Shown: one piece after another, positions 1 through 4,968 of the stretch
How positions within the stretch are numbered: position 1 is the first letter of the stretch
How the letters are laid out: each line of letters starts with the position of its first letter
Source of the DNA: Sphingobacterium sp.
Lineage (GTDB): Bacteria; Bacteroidota; Bacteroidia; Sphingobacteriales; Sphingobacteriaceae
Direction of reading: 5' to 3'
Length of the DNA: 11,260 nt
NCBI GenBank assembly: GCA_030146225.1
Contig: JASLCA010000026.1
Span: 1 to 11,260, forward strand
Position numbers and translations under genes: made by a program
The notes under the pieces: model-generated
The model's input: only the letters and a program-made list of their open reading frames with translations
The model's database searches: none
Told to the model about the DNA's origin: nothing

Positions 1-668
1 AATATATCAGCAATGTTTTGGTTGCAAAGTTGGGTACAAAGCAAATCGTTATAGGCTATGATCACCATTTTGGGAAAGATCGCAAAGGTTCTATTAAAGA
101 TTTGAAACATTACTCCAGCATCTATGATTACTCAGTAGCACAAATTGCTGAGCAAGACATAGAGGATGTAGCCGTATCCTCCACTCGGATTCGGGAGTCA
201 TTGATTAAAGGTGATATAGAGACCGCTAATAAGTACTTGGGCTATCCATTCGAACTTACAGGCACTGTAATTAAAGGAGATCAGATCGGTCGTGAAATAG
301 GCTTTCCTACAGCCAACTTAAATGTACATGAATCCCATAAGCTCATTCCAGCCTATGGTATATATGCAGTTGAAACTGAGATTTATCCCCATATACCATC
401 CATTGATAGTGGCGATTATATACATCCAGAACCAGAGCGTGTCGCACGAGGAATGGCCTATATAGGCACAAGGCCTACCGTGGATGGCATGAACAGAAAG
501 ATTGAAATCAATCTTTTAGACTTTCAGGATGATATCTATACAAAGACAATACGAGTAAAATTCTTAAAGTTTATACGTCATGACCAATGGTTTGAATCTT
601 TGGAAGCCATGCGCGAGCAAATAAGAATAGATGAACAAGATATTCGGGCTTTCTTTGACGGCGAATAA
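1..668 (+). CDS. ribF: Bifunctional riboflavin kinase / FAD synthetase (5'-truncated)
   Basis: Cytoplasmic enzyme that phosphorylates riboflavin to FMN and adenylylates FMN to FAD. The reading frame (codons from base 3) is open to the window edge, so about 90 N-terminal residues of a roughly 310-residue protein are missing; the internal TTG at 18 is not a start. Numbering visible residues from base 3, the end of the FAD synthetase nucleotidyltransferase domain is seen as GYDHHFG (18-24) and SSTRIRESL (59-67). The flavokinase barrel follows with GFPTANL (100-106), RPTVDG (157-162) and the probable catalytic Glu168 in IEINLLDF. The stretch at about 127-149, before GMAYIG, looks longer than I expect for the family, suggesting an extended loop. 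The gene ends 18 bases before a strong hairpin terminator and converges on the minus-strand gene at 921. Family assignment is secure. Confidence 0.96.
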   Translation, partial: YISNVLVAKLGTKQIVIGYDHHFGKDRKGSIKDLKHYSSIYDYSVAQIAEQDIEDVAVSSTRIRESLIKGDIETANKYLGYPFELTGTVIKGDQIGREIGFPTANLNVHESHKLIPAYGIYAVETEIYPHIPSIDSGDYIHPEPERVARGMAYIGTRPTVDGMNRKIEINLLDFQDDIYTKTIRVKFLKFIRHDQWFESLEAMREQIRIDEQDIRAFFDGE

Positions 669-686
669 AAGCCTAAGAGAATGTCT

Positions 687-729
687 ATTATTAAAGGGCA
701 CAAGCGTTAAGCTTGTGCCCTTTAATAAT
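687..729 (+). terminator. Hairpin terminator after ribF, probably bidirectional
   Basis: A perfect 19-bp inverted repeat (687-705 with 711-729) around the 5-base loop GTTAA. The core is GGGCACAAGC/GCTTGTGCCC with A/T-rich outer pairs, so either strand gives a GC-rich hairpin running into U-rich sequence. It lies 18 bases after the ribF stop, between convergent genes, and could also stop minus-strand transcription coming from the 78-codon gene, although that gene ends about 190 bases away. The 730-920 interval contains no gene I can support. Confidence 0.85.
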
Positions 730-920
730 TATGCAGCAAGCTAAAAACCGCATTTTAAAGAAAATATGTTTTTCAGCCCCCCAGATTTAGAGAAGCTACT
801 TCCCCCCTTTCCTATTAACTCCAGCACTCCAGAATACTCCGTCTTGAGACCCGCTGAGCCCTGCTGTAAGGCAATAGGCTCTCGCAGGCTAGAGCAAGCT
901 CACGCGCCAATCCAAGAGGC

Positions 921-1157
921 CTATACAGGGACGCCAAAGCGGAAGGTTCCCAGCTCTTCACAATCATATTGCTGACTGTTCAAGAGTAATACTACCCGAT
1001 CCGCAATGGGCTTGTTAGACTCCACACGAAGTATACGATCTTCATCCTGCAGATCAAGAGTCGCAAAAAGTTGAACACCTAACTTCCGCAAAGCTTTTAT
1101 AACAGATAACTTATCAGCATTGTTATGCACAGTGGTTTTAAATACAGAAACAAACAT
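921..1157 (-). CDS. Small hypothetical protein, HMA/ferredoxin-like fold without CxxC
   Basis: A 78-residue protein with no signal peptide or membrane segment, so probably cytoplasmic. The pattern resembles a family of roughly 70-residue Bacteroidota hypothetical proteins with a heavy-metal-associated-like beta-alpha-beta-beta-alpha-beta layout: strand 2-10 (FVSVFKTTV), helix 13-26, strand 28-36, the characteristic DRILRVES segment (40-47), helix 51-61 and a short last strand. The CxxC metal-binding motif of true HMA domains is absent; there is a single Cys66, so copper or zinc transport should not be assumed. The start ATG follows an A-rich leader without a Shine-Dalgarno sequence. It lies 122 bases after the LytTR regulator on the same strand with no clear terminator between, so it may be read through from that operon or from its own promoter near 1210. 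It is a plausible target of that regulator (inference). Function unknown. Confidence 0.7.
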   Translation of the reverse strand: MFVSVFKTTVHNNADKLSVIKALRKLGVQLFATLDLQDEDRILRVESNKPIADRVVLLLNSQQYDCEELGTFRFGVPV

Positions 1158-1207
1158 AATGAAAAGAATAAATTACTACGAGTTCGTAAACCTGTTATAA
1201 AAATGCG

Positions 1208-1216
1208 CAAATCCTA
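1208..1216 (-). promoter_or_regulatory. Possible -7 element for the 78-codon gene
   Basis: On the minus strand this reads TAGGATTTG, close to the Bacteroidota -7 consensus TAnnTTTG but with a 3-base rather than 2-base spacer. A start point near 1203 would give a leader of about 45 nt, containing a 5-bp inverted repeat (TACGA/TCGTA, 1177-1188). No convincing -33 TTTG is spaced correctly upstream, which fits a promoter needing an activator. Weak when taken alone. Confidence 0.3.
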
Positions 1217-1240
1217 AATAATTAGCAATCAATTTAAGGG

Positions 1241-1268
1241 TGAAACGGACAAAATCAAAGCTGAAACG
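1241..1268 (-). promoter_or_regulatory. Direct repeats CGTTTCA, 21-bp period: candidate LytTR operator
   Basis: Minus-strand CGTTTCA occurs at 1262-1268 and 1241-1247, exactly 21 bp apart, i.e. two helical turns. LytTR-domain regulators are known to bind pairs of short direct repeats with about this period (AgrA, YpdB and BtsR sites). Relative to the possible -7 element at 1208-1216, the two copies are centred near -41 and -62, the usual position for an activator. They sit between the regulator gene and the 78-codon gene. Binding by the neighbouring regulator is inference. Confidence 0.4.
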
Positions 1269-1279
1269 TCCATTGAAAA

Positions 1280-2062
1280 TCAATCCATAGCTTCCTTGTT
1301 TTCAAGCCAACGCAGAAAAGAACCTGCCTTTTCTTTACTTACAAAAATTCTAGCCTTGTAAGCTATAGAAAGGTCCAATGCCAGCTTCCGAGTAAGTCCA
1401 TACCGAGCTTGCTTAACCACAAGTCGCGTCAGCAGATGCTGCCGGTTGGCCCTAAAGAAGGCATCCCCCAATAGCTTTTCCAACTCATCGAGCGTCTTCA
1501 TCACTAGAAAATCCTGGTCTTGAAAAGTCTTTACAAAAACATTTTCCAGCTCAATATAACACAAGGCTATACTTGATAGATTTAAAGGAATAATCCGTCC
1601 CTGCTGATGTACCAAGATGCTACTCGGCTTTACCACCTCTTTCTCCATAATACTTTGATAGCTGTCGAAAGTAGAACTATTTAGCTGACTATCCCTGCGA
1701 AGACCATTGCGCAGCTTAAAATATTTTTCTAGCGTAGCCTGAATAGCCTGCGAAGATATAGGCTTTAAGACATAGTCAATGCCATTAGTCTTAAAGGCAT
1801 CCAAGAGGTAATCATCATAAGCTGTACAGAATATAATAGGTACATCCAGCCTAACTTGATCAAATATCTCAAAGCTTAAGCCATCCCCAAGCTGAATATC
1901 TGAAAAGATAAGGTCTACTTCGGGCTTGCTGGCCAAAAAGTCCAAAGATTCTTGTACCGAACGCAGCATAGCCAGTACCTCCAGCTGCGGAACAAGCTGC
2001 TTTAGGGTATGTGTTAAATCCTCAGCCATTAAAGGCTCATCTTCGATAACTACTATGCGCAT
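1280..2062 (-). CDS. LytTR-family DNA-binding response regulator
   Basis: Cytoplasmic two-component response regulator of 260 residues, the usual length. The N-terminal receiver domain (about 1-120) has the acidic pocket Glu7/Asp8, phosphoacceptor Asp55 (FSDIQLGDG), Thr80 (CTAYDD) and conserved Lys100 (VLKPI). After a linker, a LytTR DNA-binding domain covers about 145-255 (ILVHQQGRIIPL ... FFRANRQHLL). LytTR domains bind direct repeats through beta-strand/loop contacts instead of a helix-turn-helix. The ATG lies one base after the stop of the sensor kinase gene, so the two are surely co-transcribed and probably translationally coupled; no separate ribosome site is visible. The candidate operators at 1241-1268 and 3237-3265 flank the operon, consistent with local regulation. 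The stimulus is unknown. Confidence 0.95.
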   Translation of the reverse strand: MRIVVIEDEPLMAEDLTHTLKQLVPQLEVLAMLRSVQESLDFLASKPEVDLIFSDIQLGDGLSFEIFDQVRLDVPIIFCTAYDDYLLDAFKTNGIDYVLKPISSQAIQATLEKYFKLRNGLRRDSQLNSSTFDSYQSIMEKEVVKPSSILVHQQGRIIPLNLSSIALCYIELENVFVKTFQDQDFLVMKTLDELEKLLGDAFFRANRQHLLTRLVVKQARYGLTRKLALDLSIAYKARIFVSKEKAGSFLRWLENKEAMD

Positions 2063-2063
2063 C

Positions 2064-3101
2064 TTAGATTAATTTTATCTTTACCGTAAATTCCGTAGCT
2101 GTATCTTCAATAATTACAGCATCCATAAGGTAGTTTCCATAGCGATCTATTAAATTCTTAAGACCGCTACCATTGGACTCCACAACAGTTTTTTTAATAT
2201 TCTTCTTATTAGAAATCAGCAACCAGCCTTGCTCCTCTCGAATCACAATGCAGAGCGGCTCCTCCCGTGTAAAGGAATTATGCTTCATGGCATTGTCAAC
2301 CAAGGGCTGTAAGGAGAAGAAAGGCAATTGTCTTGCATACAAATCCTTCGAAAGCTCAATACGATAGTACAAGGCATCTCCAAAACGAATCTTTTGCATG
2401 TCCAAATAATTCTCGCATAGCTTAATCTCCGCAGCGACAGAACTCAGCTCCTCAGTTTTACCAGCAACAATACTACTCCTTAAAAAATCAGATAGACGAA
2501 GTAAATATTCCTCCGCCAGGACAGCATCCTTTTTAATCAAAGACTTTAGGGTCGCTAAGGCATTAAACAAAAAATGCGGCTGAATCTGTTGTCTTAACAT
2601 CTTATTGATTGCCTCCTCCTTGGACTTCTCTAGACGCGTATGCTCTAACTTGTTTAGCATCTTAAAGTGATCTGACATCAAAAAATAGAGCCACAGCAAG
2701 ACAATAAAATTTAGGAAGCAAGCCTGAATGGCGATAACCGAAAAATGCCGCCAAGTACTCGTCTCAGCAATTTCGCGAATCATCGGGTCTCGCAGATCTA
2801 AGGCCCCTTCAAATTGATCAAAGCAGAGTATCACAAAAATAGCAATGCTAAAGCTTGAAACCTTTACATAAAAGGGTGATTTGATGGGGTCTAACACCCG
2901 AGTCTCAATATGTAGAAACATATTTGCCAAGGCGACAATTAGAATAATAAAGAATATAAAAACAATCTGTAAGCCCTTAGTATAGGTCATTAAGCCTGCT
3001 GTATAGGTGGCCAAAGCTATAAACCCAGTGGTGCAAAATGCAAACACTAAACTTCTTTGAACCCAAACATGTACAGGGTAGCTGTGTCGATCACATCTCA
3101 T
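2064..3101 (-). CDS. LytS/YpdA-type membrane sensor histidine kinase
   Basis: Inner-membrane histidine kinase that should phosphorylate the adjacent LytTR regulator. The preferred ATG at 3099-3101 gives 345 residues. An in-frame TTG at 3135-3137 would add 12 residues, but it overlaps a possible -7 element and TTG starts are rare here. Numbered from the TTG, there are about four hydrophobic segments (28-48, 57-76, 91-107, 133-153), a coiled linker, then the His_kinase motif QPHFLFNAL with phosphorylated His188. The ATPase follows with N-box LQPLVDNAMKHN (276-287) and G-box GSGLKNL (323-329). No extracytoplasmic ligand domain is present: the sensor is essentially the membrane bundle plus a short loop (about 108-132), so the signal cannot be read from sequence. 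The length is normal for the family. Confidence 0.93.
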   Translation of the reverse strand: MRCDRHSYPVHVWVQRSLVFAFCTTGFIALATYTAGLMTYTKGLQIVFIFFIILIVALANMFLHIETRVLDPIKSPFYVKVSSFSIAIFVILCFDQFEGALDLRDPMIREIAETSTWRHFSVIAIQACFLNFIVLLWLYFLMSDHFKMLNKLEHTRLEKSKEEAINKMLRQQIQPHFLFNALATLKSLIKKDAVLAEEYLLRLSDFLRSSIVAGKTEELSSVAAEIKLCENYLDMQKIRFGDALYYRIELSKDLYARQLPFFSLQPLVDNAMKHNSFTREEPLCIVIREEQGWLLISNKKNIKKTVVESNGSGLKNLIDRYGNYLMDAVIIEDTATEFTVKIKLI

Positions 3102-3134
3102 CCGCGTATGGTAAAATTTGTGCAACAAGATAAG

Positions 3135-3143
3135 CAAAATTTA
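3135..3143 (-). promoter_or_regulatory. Possible -7 element of the sensor kinase operon
   Basis: The minus strand reads TAAATTTTG, similar to TAnnTTTG with one extra spacer base. Transcription would start near 3128, leaving a leader of about 27 nt before the ATG at 3101 and excluding the alternative TTG start. No clear -33 box is seen, so this is tentative. Confidence 0.25.
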
Positions 3144-3236
3144 TAGTTAGGCTAAGACTGTGAGCAGTAATAGCTTAGAAAAGCTCAACTTTCAAGATGA
3201 TTGGCGCAGGTAGCAAAGCCAGCACTTGTTGTTTAT

Positions 3237-3265
3237 ACTATACAAAAAGGATAAAAAACTATACA
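3237..3265. promoter_or_regulatory. Direct repeats ACTATACA, 21-bp period: operator candidate
   Basis: ACTATACA occurs at 3237-3244 and again at 3258-3265, exactly 21 bp apart, in the gap between the divergent sensor kinase operon and the Crp-family gene. The two-turn spacing suits a LytTR dimer. However, the repeat sequence differs from the CGTTTCA pair at 1241-1268, so at most one of the two pairs is likely to be the site of the encoded regulator. Confidence 0.35.
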
Positions 3266-3377
3266 GTTTAGTTTAAAAACAAGTAAAAAATATCAACACA
3301 GTTAAATAAATATCTAATAATTCACATTTAATTCCTAATTATAATTTTAATGGCACAAATATTGCAGTACAGTTAAT
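3263..3377 (+). repeat. Three ACAGTTWA repeats
   Basis: The hexamer ACAGTT followed by T/A and A occurs at 3263, 3298 and 3369 on the plus strand. The copies at 3263 (ACAGTTTAG) and 3369 (ACAGTTAAT) fit the half-site pattern published for the LytTR regulator AgrA, and the middle copy (ACAGTTAAA) misses one position. Spacings are 35 and 71 bp. The third copy lies between the sigma-54 element and its expected start point. Chance is possible in AT-rich DNA. Confidence 0.3.
3351..3366 (+). promoter_or_regulatory. Sigma-54 (RpoN) -24/-12 promoter
   Basis: The bases TGGCACAAATATTGCA match the sigma-54 consensus TGGCACG-N4-TTGCW at 11 of 12 defined positions, with G replaced by A at the seventh. 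The invariant GG (3352-3353) and GC (3364-3365) have the required spacing. A start point near 3377 is predicted. Sigma-54 promoters need an AAA+ enhancer-binding activator, and none is encoded in this window; the enhancer site is not identified. The first feature downstream is a terminator, not a gene. Confidence 0.6.
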
Positions 3378-3445
3378 TCATAATTTAGGTTAATAATTGG
3401 TTGAATCCTTTGCTATCGCCCGGTAGCGAAGGATTCTGTTTTTAA
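3377..3445 (+). ncRNA. Candidate sigma-54-driven small RNA (or attenuated leader)
   Basis: A predicted transcript of about 69 nt runs from the start point expected for the sigma-54 element to the end of the T-run after the hairpin at 3403-3436. It would have a short A/U-rich single-stranded 5' half (AUUCAUAAUUUAGG...) and a terminator 3' half, the usual shape of a bacterial base-pairing small RNA. No open reading frame of useful size is present. Alternatively it is the leader of the Crp-family gene at 3559 with the hairpin acting as an attenuator. No known RNA family was recognised. Confidence 0.4.
3403..3443 (+). terminator. Orphan plus-strand intrinsic terminator
   Basis: A 15-bp stem (3403-3417 with 3422-3436) closes on the tetraloop GCCC and is followed by TG and five Ts. 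Two pairs (3411 with 3428, 3416 with 3423) are G-U wobbles in the plus transcript but would be A-C mismatches in the minus transcript. This, together with the T-run, fixes the direction as plus. No plus-strand gene ends here: ribF ended 2.7 kb earlier and the genes between are on the minus strand. Confidence 0.8.
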
Positions 3446-3458
3446 GGCCAGATCCTTA

Positions 3459-3494
3459 CCTGCGGGCTAGGCTTTATTCTTTAAGCTAGGCAGG
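3459..3494. repeat. Imperfect hairpin with GCTAGGC direct repeats
   Basis: GCTAGGC occurs at 3466-3472 and 3485-3491, and the flanks CCTGC (3459-3463) and GCAGG (3490-3494) are inverted copies, with inner GGCTT/AAGCT pairing. It lies between the orphan terminator and the promoter element of the Crp-family gene. Role unknown; a dispersed genomic repeat or a leader structure are both possible. Confidence 0.3.
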
Positions 3495-3512
3495 CCACTA
3501 AAAAAAAAGAAC

Positions 3513-3520
3513 TAGCTTTG
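3513..3520 (+). promoter_or_regulatory. -7 element TAGCTTTG for the Crp-family gene
   Basis: An exact match to the Bacteroidota -7 consensus TAnnTTTG, 38 bases before the ATG at 3559, preceded by an A9 tract (3500-3508). Transcription would begin near 3525 with a leader of about 33 nt. No TTTG is visible at the -33 position, so strength is uncertain. This supports expression of the gene independent of the sigma-54 promoter upstream. Confidence 0.4.
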
Positions 3521-3558
3521 TAGGTGGAGCGCAAGCTTGCTTATGAATTGATAGTCCT

Positions 3559-4125
3559 ATGATAAAATCATTTTTTAAAAGCTTTAATATATTTGAAGAA
3601 CAGGAAATTGACAAGATTGTTCCCTTTTTTGTAAGCAGAAAATTAACTAAGCATGCTTACTTTGCAGAAGAAGGAACCCCATGTACAGAGGTAGCCTTGG
3701 TCAAATCCGGTATCCTACGATCCTATTACACTATACAGCATGCGGAAGAGATCACCTACTGCTTCCGATTTCCAAATGACTTAATGGCTTCCTACTCCTC
3801 CTTTATCACAGGAAATCCTAGCCTAGAAAGCATACAGGCAATAGGTGCCGTAGAATTATTCGTAATAAAAAAGAATAAAATAGAAGAGCTAGCCAAAGAC
3901 AATTCCGCTTGGCTAAAATTTCTAAAACTAATTGCCGAGCAGCAATACATGGAATTAGAAAGGCGTGTTTTTCAATTGCAAAAAGAAACGGCTTCGGAGC
4001 GCTACGCCTACCTGCTTAAAAATCACGCAAACTATATTCAAAATATTCCCTTAAATTATATTGCATCCTACCTAGGCATAAGTCAGCGTCATTTGAGTAG
4101 AATCCGTGCAGGCATCCAACTATAA
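3559..4125 (+). CDS. Crp/Fnr-family transcriptional regulator
   Basis: A 188-residue cytoplasmic regulator of the short Crp/Fnr type common in Bacteroidota. The N-terminal cyclic-nucleotide-binding-like barrel spans about 10-115 (YFAEEGTPCTEVALVKSGIL, 34-53), followed by the dimer helix (about 117-145, with the typical AEQQYMELERR) and a C-terminal helix-turn-helix ending IPLNYIASYLGISQRHLSRIR (163-183). The recognition helix QRHLSRIR is intact and the protein stops just after it, as usual in this subgroup. No Fnr-like cysteine cluster is present (only Cys42 and Cys68), so an oxygen-sensing iron-sulfur cluster is unlikely, and the canonical cAMP-binding residues are not evident; the effector is unknown. 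It is followed on the same strand, after a 189-base gap with its own promoter element, by the quinone-oxidoreductase-like gene, a plausible target. Confidence 0.93.
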   Translation: MIKSFFKSFNIFEEQEIDKIVPFFVSRKLTKHAYFAEEGTPCTEVALVKSGILRSYYTIQHAEEITYCFRFPNDLMASYSSFITGNPSLESIQAIGAVELFVIKKNKIEELAKDNSAWLKFLKLIAEQQYMELERRVFQLQKETASERYAYLLKNHANYIQNIPLNYIASYLGISQRHLSRIRAGIQL

Positions 4126-4251
4126 AGAGGTTTCAGCTCATCTAAATAGCATTCTTCCAAGCATCCATCTACAGAGAGCTTTCTGCCCATCCGCCTTTGA
4201 TAAGATATACTTAGCCTTATTTGACCACAATTCCTGCTGCGCATTATTTTT

Positions 4252-4263
4252 AGACAAATGTCT
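4252..4263. promoter_or_regulatory. Inverted repeat AGACA-AA-TGTCT upstream of the oxidoreductase gene
   Basis: A perfect 5-bp inverted repeat with a 2-base centre, about 25 bases upstream of the -7 element at 4288 and thus in the -33 region. Its size and place suit a regulator binding site, possibly for the adjacent Crp-family protein, but it does not match the Crp/Fnr consensus TGTGA-N6-TCACA. Low confidence. Confidence 0.25.
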
Positions 4264-4287
4264 GCTAATCCGCCCTTGGCTTGCAGC

Positions 4288-4295
4288 TATCTTTG
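4288..4295 (+). promoter_or_regulatory. -7 element TATCTTTG for the oxidoreductase gene
   Basis: An exact TAnnTTTG match 19 bases before the ATG at 4315, giving a short leader of roughly 12-15 nt. It lies inside the upstream extension of the reading frame (from 4258), which argues that the true start is 4315 rather than 4258. Confidence 0.45.
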
Positions 4296-4314
4296 TGTTT
4301 TAAGCGAGATACTT

Positions 4315-4896
4315 ATGCAGAAGAAAATACTGATTATCAATGGACATCCAAATAAAGAGTCCTTCAATTATGGCATTGCATCAGCCTATGCAGAGGCGGC
4401 AATTAGTTCAGGAGCAGCCATTCGACAGATCAATATAGGAGCGCTAGACTTTAACCCAAATCTACAATATGGCTATCAGCAACGTATGCCACTTGAGCCA
4501 GACTTAGTAGATGCCTGGGAAGCTATCCAATGGGCTGATCATTTGGTATGGGTACATCCTGTCTGGTGGGGAGGTCTTCCTGCCATTACAAAAGGCTTTA
4601 TCGACCGACTATTTCTCCCTGGCTTAGCCTTTCAATATAGAGAAAACTCCCCCTTCTGGGACAAGTTGCTAAAGGGAAAGACCGCTCATATAATTACCAG
4701 TCTTGATCAACCGGGCTGGTACTACAGGCTTATTTATGGCCGTCCTAGTGTAAATCAGCTCCGCAAATCAACCTTGGAATTCTGCGGCATAAAGCCGGTC
4801 AGAGTGACCTATATAGGCATTGTAAAAACTGCGGATAATGCCCTTAGGGCAGGCTGGTTAGAAAAGGTTAGCGCACTAGGCTATAAGCAACGCTAA
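4315..4896 (+). CDS. Flavodoxin-fold NAD(P)H:quinone oxidoreductase-like protein
   Basis: A 193-residue cytoplasmic protein of the Flavodoxin_2 family (NQO1/KefF/MdaB-like), expected to bind FMN or FAD and reduce quinones or similar acceptors by two-electron transfer from NAD(P)H. Visible features: first strand and phosphate-binding loop KKILIINGHPNKESFN (3-18), ADHLVWVHPVWWGGLPAITKGFIDR (74-98, the flavin-contacting HPxWWGGxPAxxKGxxDR signature), and the later segment with ITSLDQPGWYY (127-137). The ATG at 4315 is chosen because conserved sequence begins right after it and a promoter element sits just upstream; the longer form from 4258 would add 19 residues of unrelated sequence. It stands next to a Crp/Fnr-type regulator, which hints at redox or electrophile-responsive expression (inference). 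The exact substrate cannot be read from sequence. Confidence 0.93.
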   Translation: MQKKILIINGHPNKESFNYGIASAYAEAAISSGAAIRQINIGALDFNPNLQYGYQQRMPLEPDLVDAWEAIQWADHLVWVHPVWWGGLPAITKGFIDRLFLPGLAFQYRENSPFWDKLLKGKTAHIITSLDQPGWYYRLIYGRPSVNQLRKSTLEFCGIKPVRVTYIGIVKTADNALRAGWLEKVSALGYKQR

Positions 4897-4914
4897 AGGC
4901 CATTATGAGGCCTA

Positions 4915-4950
4915 AAAAAGCCCATGTAAGAATTCTTACATGGGCTTTTT
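4915..4950 (+). terminator. Perfect 36-bp palindrome, bidirectional terminator
   Basis: A 16-bp stem (4915-4930 with 4935-4950) around AATT. It begins with five As and ends with five Ts, with the GC block GCCCATG/CATGGGC inside, so it is an intrinsic terminator on both strands. It serves the oxidoreductase gene (plus) and kdsA (minus, 18 bases away), which converge here. A second small hairpin (AGGCC/GGCCT, 4897-4913) follows the oxidoreductase stop. Confidence 0.92.
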
Positions 4951-4968
4951 ATATTTTTAAATAGACTT

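Noticed and set aside
766..975. Plus-strand 69-codon open frame overlapping the end of the 78-codon gene
   Set aside because: Low-complexity composition, no family resemblance, no promoter element, and it overlaps a better-supported gene on the other strand.
3102..3137. TTG start adding 12 residues to the sensor kinase
   Set aside because: It overlaps a possible -7 element and TTG starts are uncommon; the ATG at 3101 is preferred, although this is not certain.
3429..3457. Antiterminator pairing AAGGAT (3429-3434) with ATCCTT (3452-3457)
   Set aside because: The second arm is transcribed after the T-run, too late to prevent termination.
4106..4303. 65-codon frame between the Crp-family gene and the oxidoreductase
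   Set aside because: Starts inside the regulator gene in another frame, runs over the promoter of the next gene and has no recognisable features.
4258..4314. 19-residue N-terminal extension of the oxidoreductase
   Set aside because: Conserved sequence begins at the ATG at 4315 and an exact -7 element (4288-4295) lies inside the extension, so it is probably not translated.
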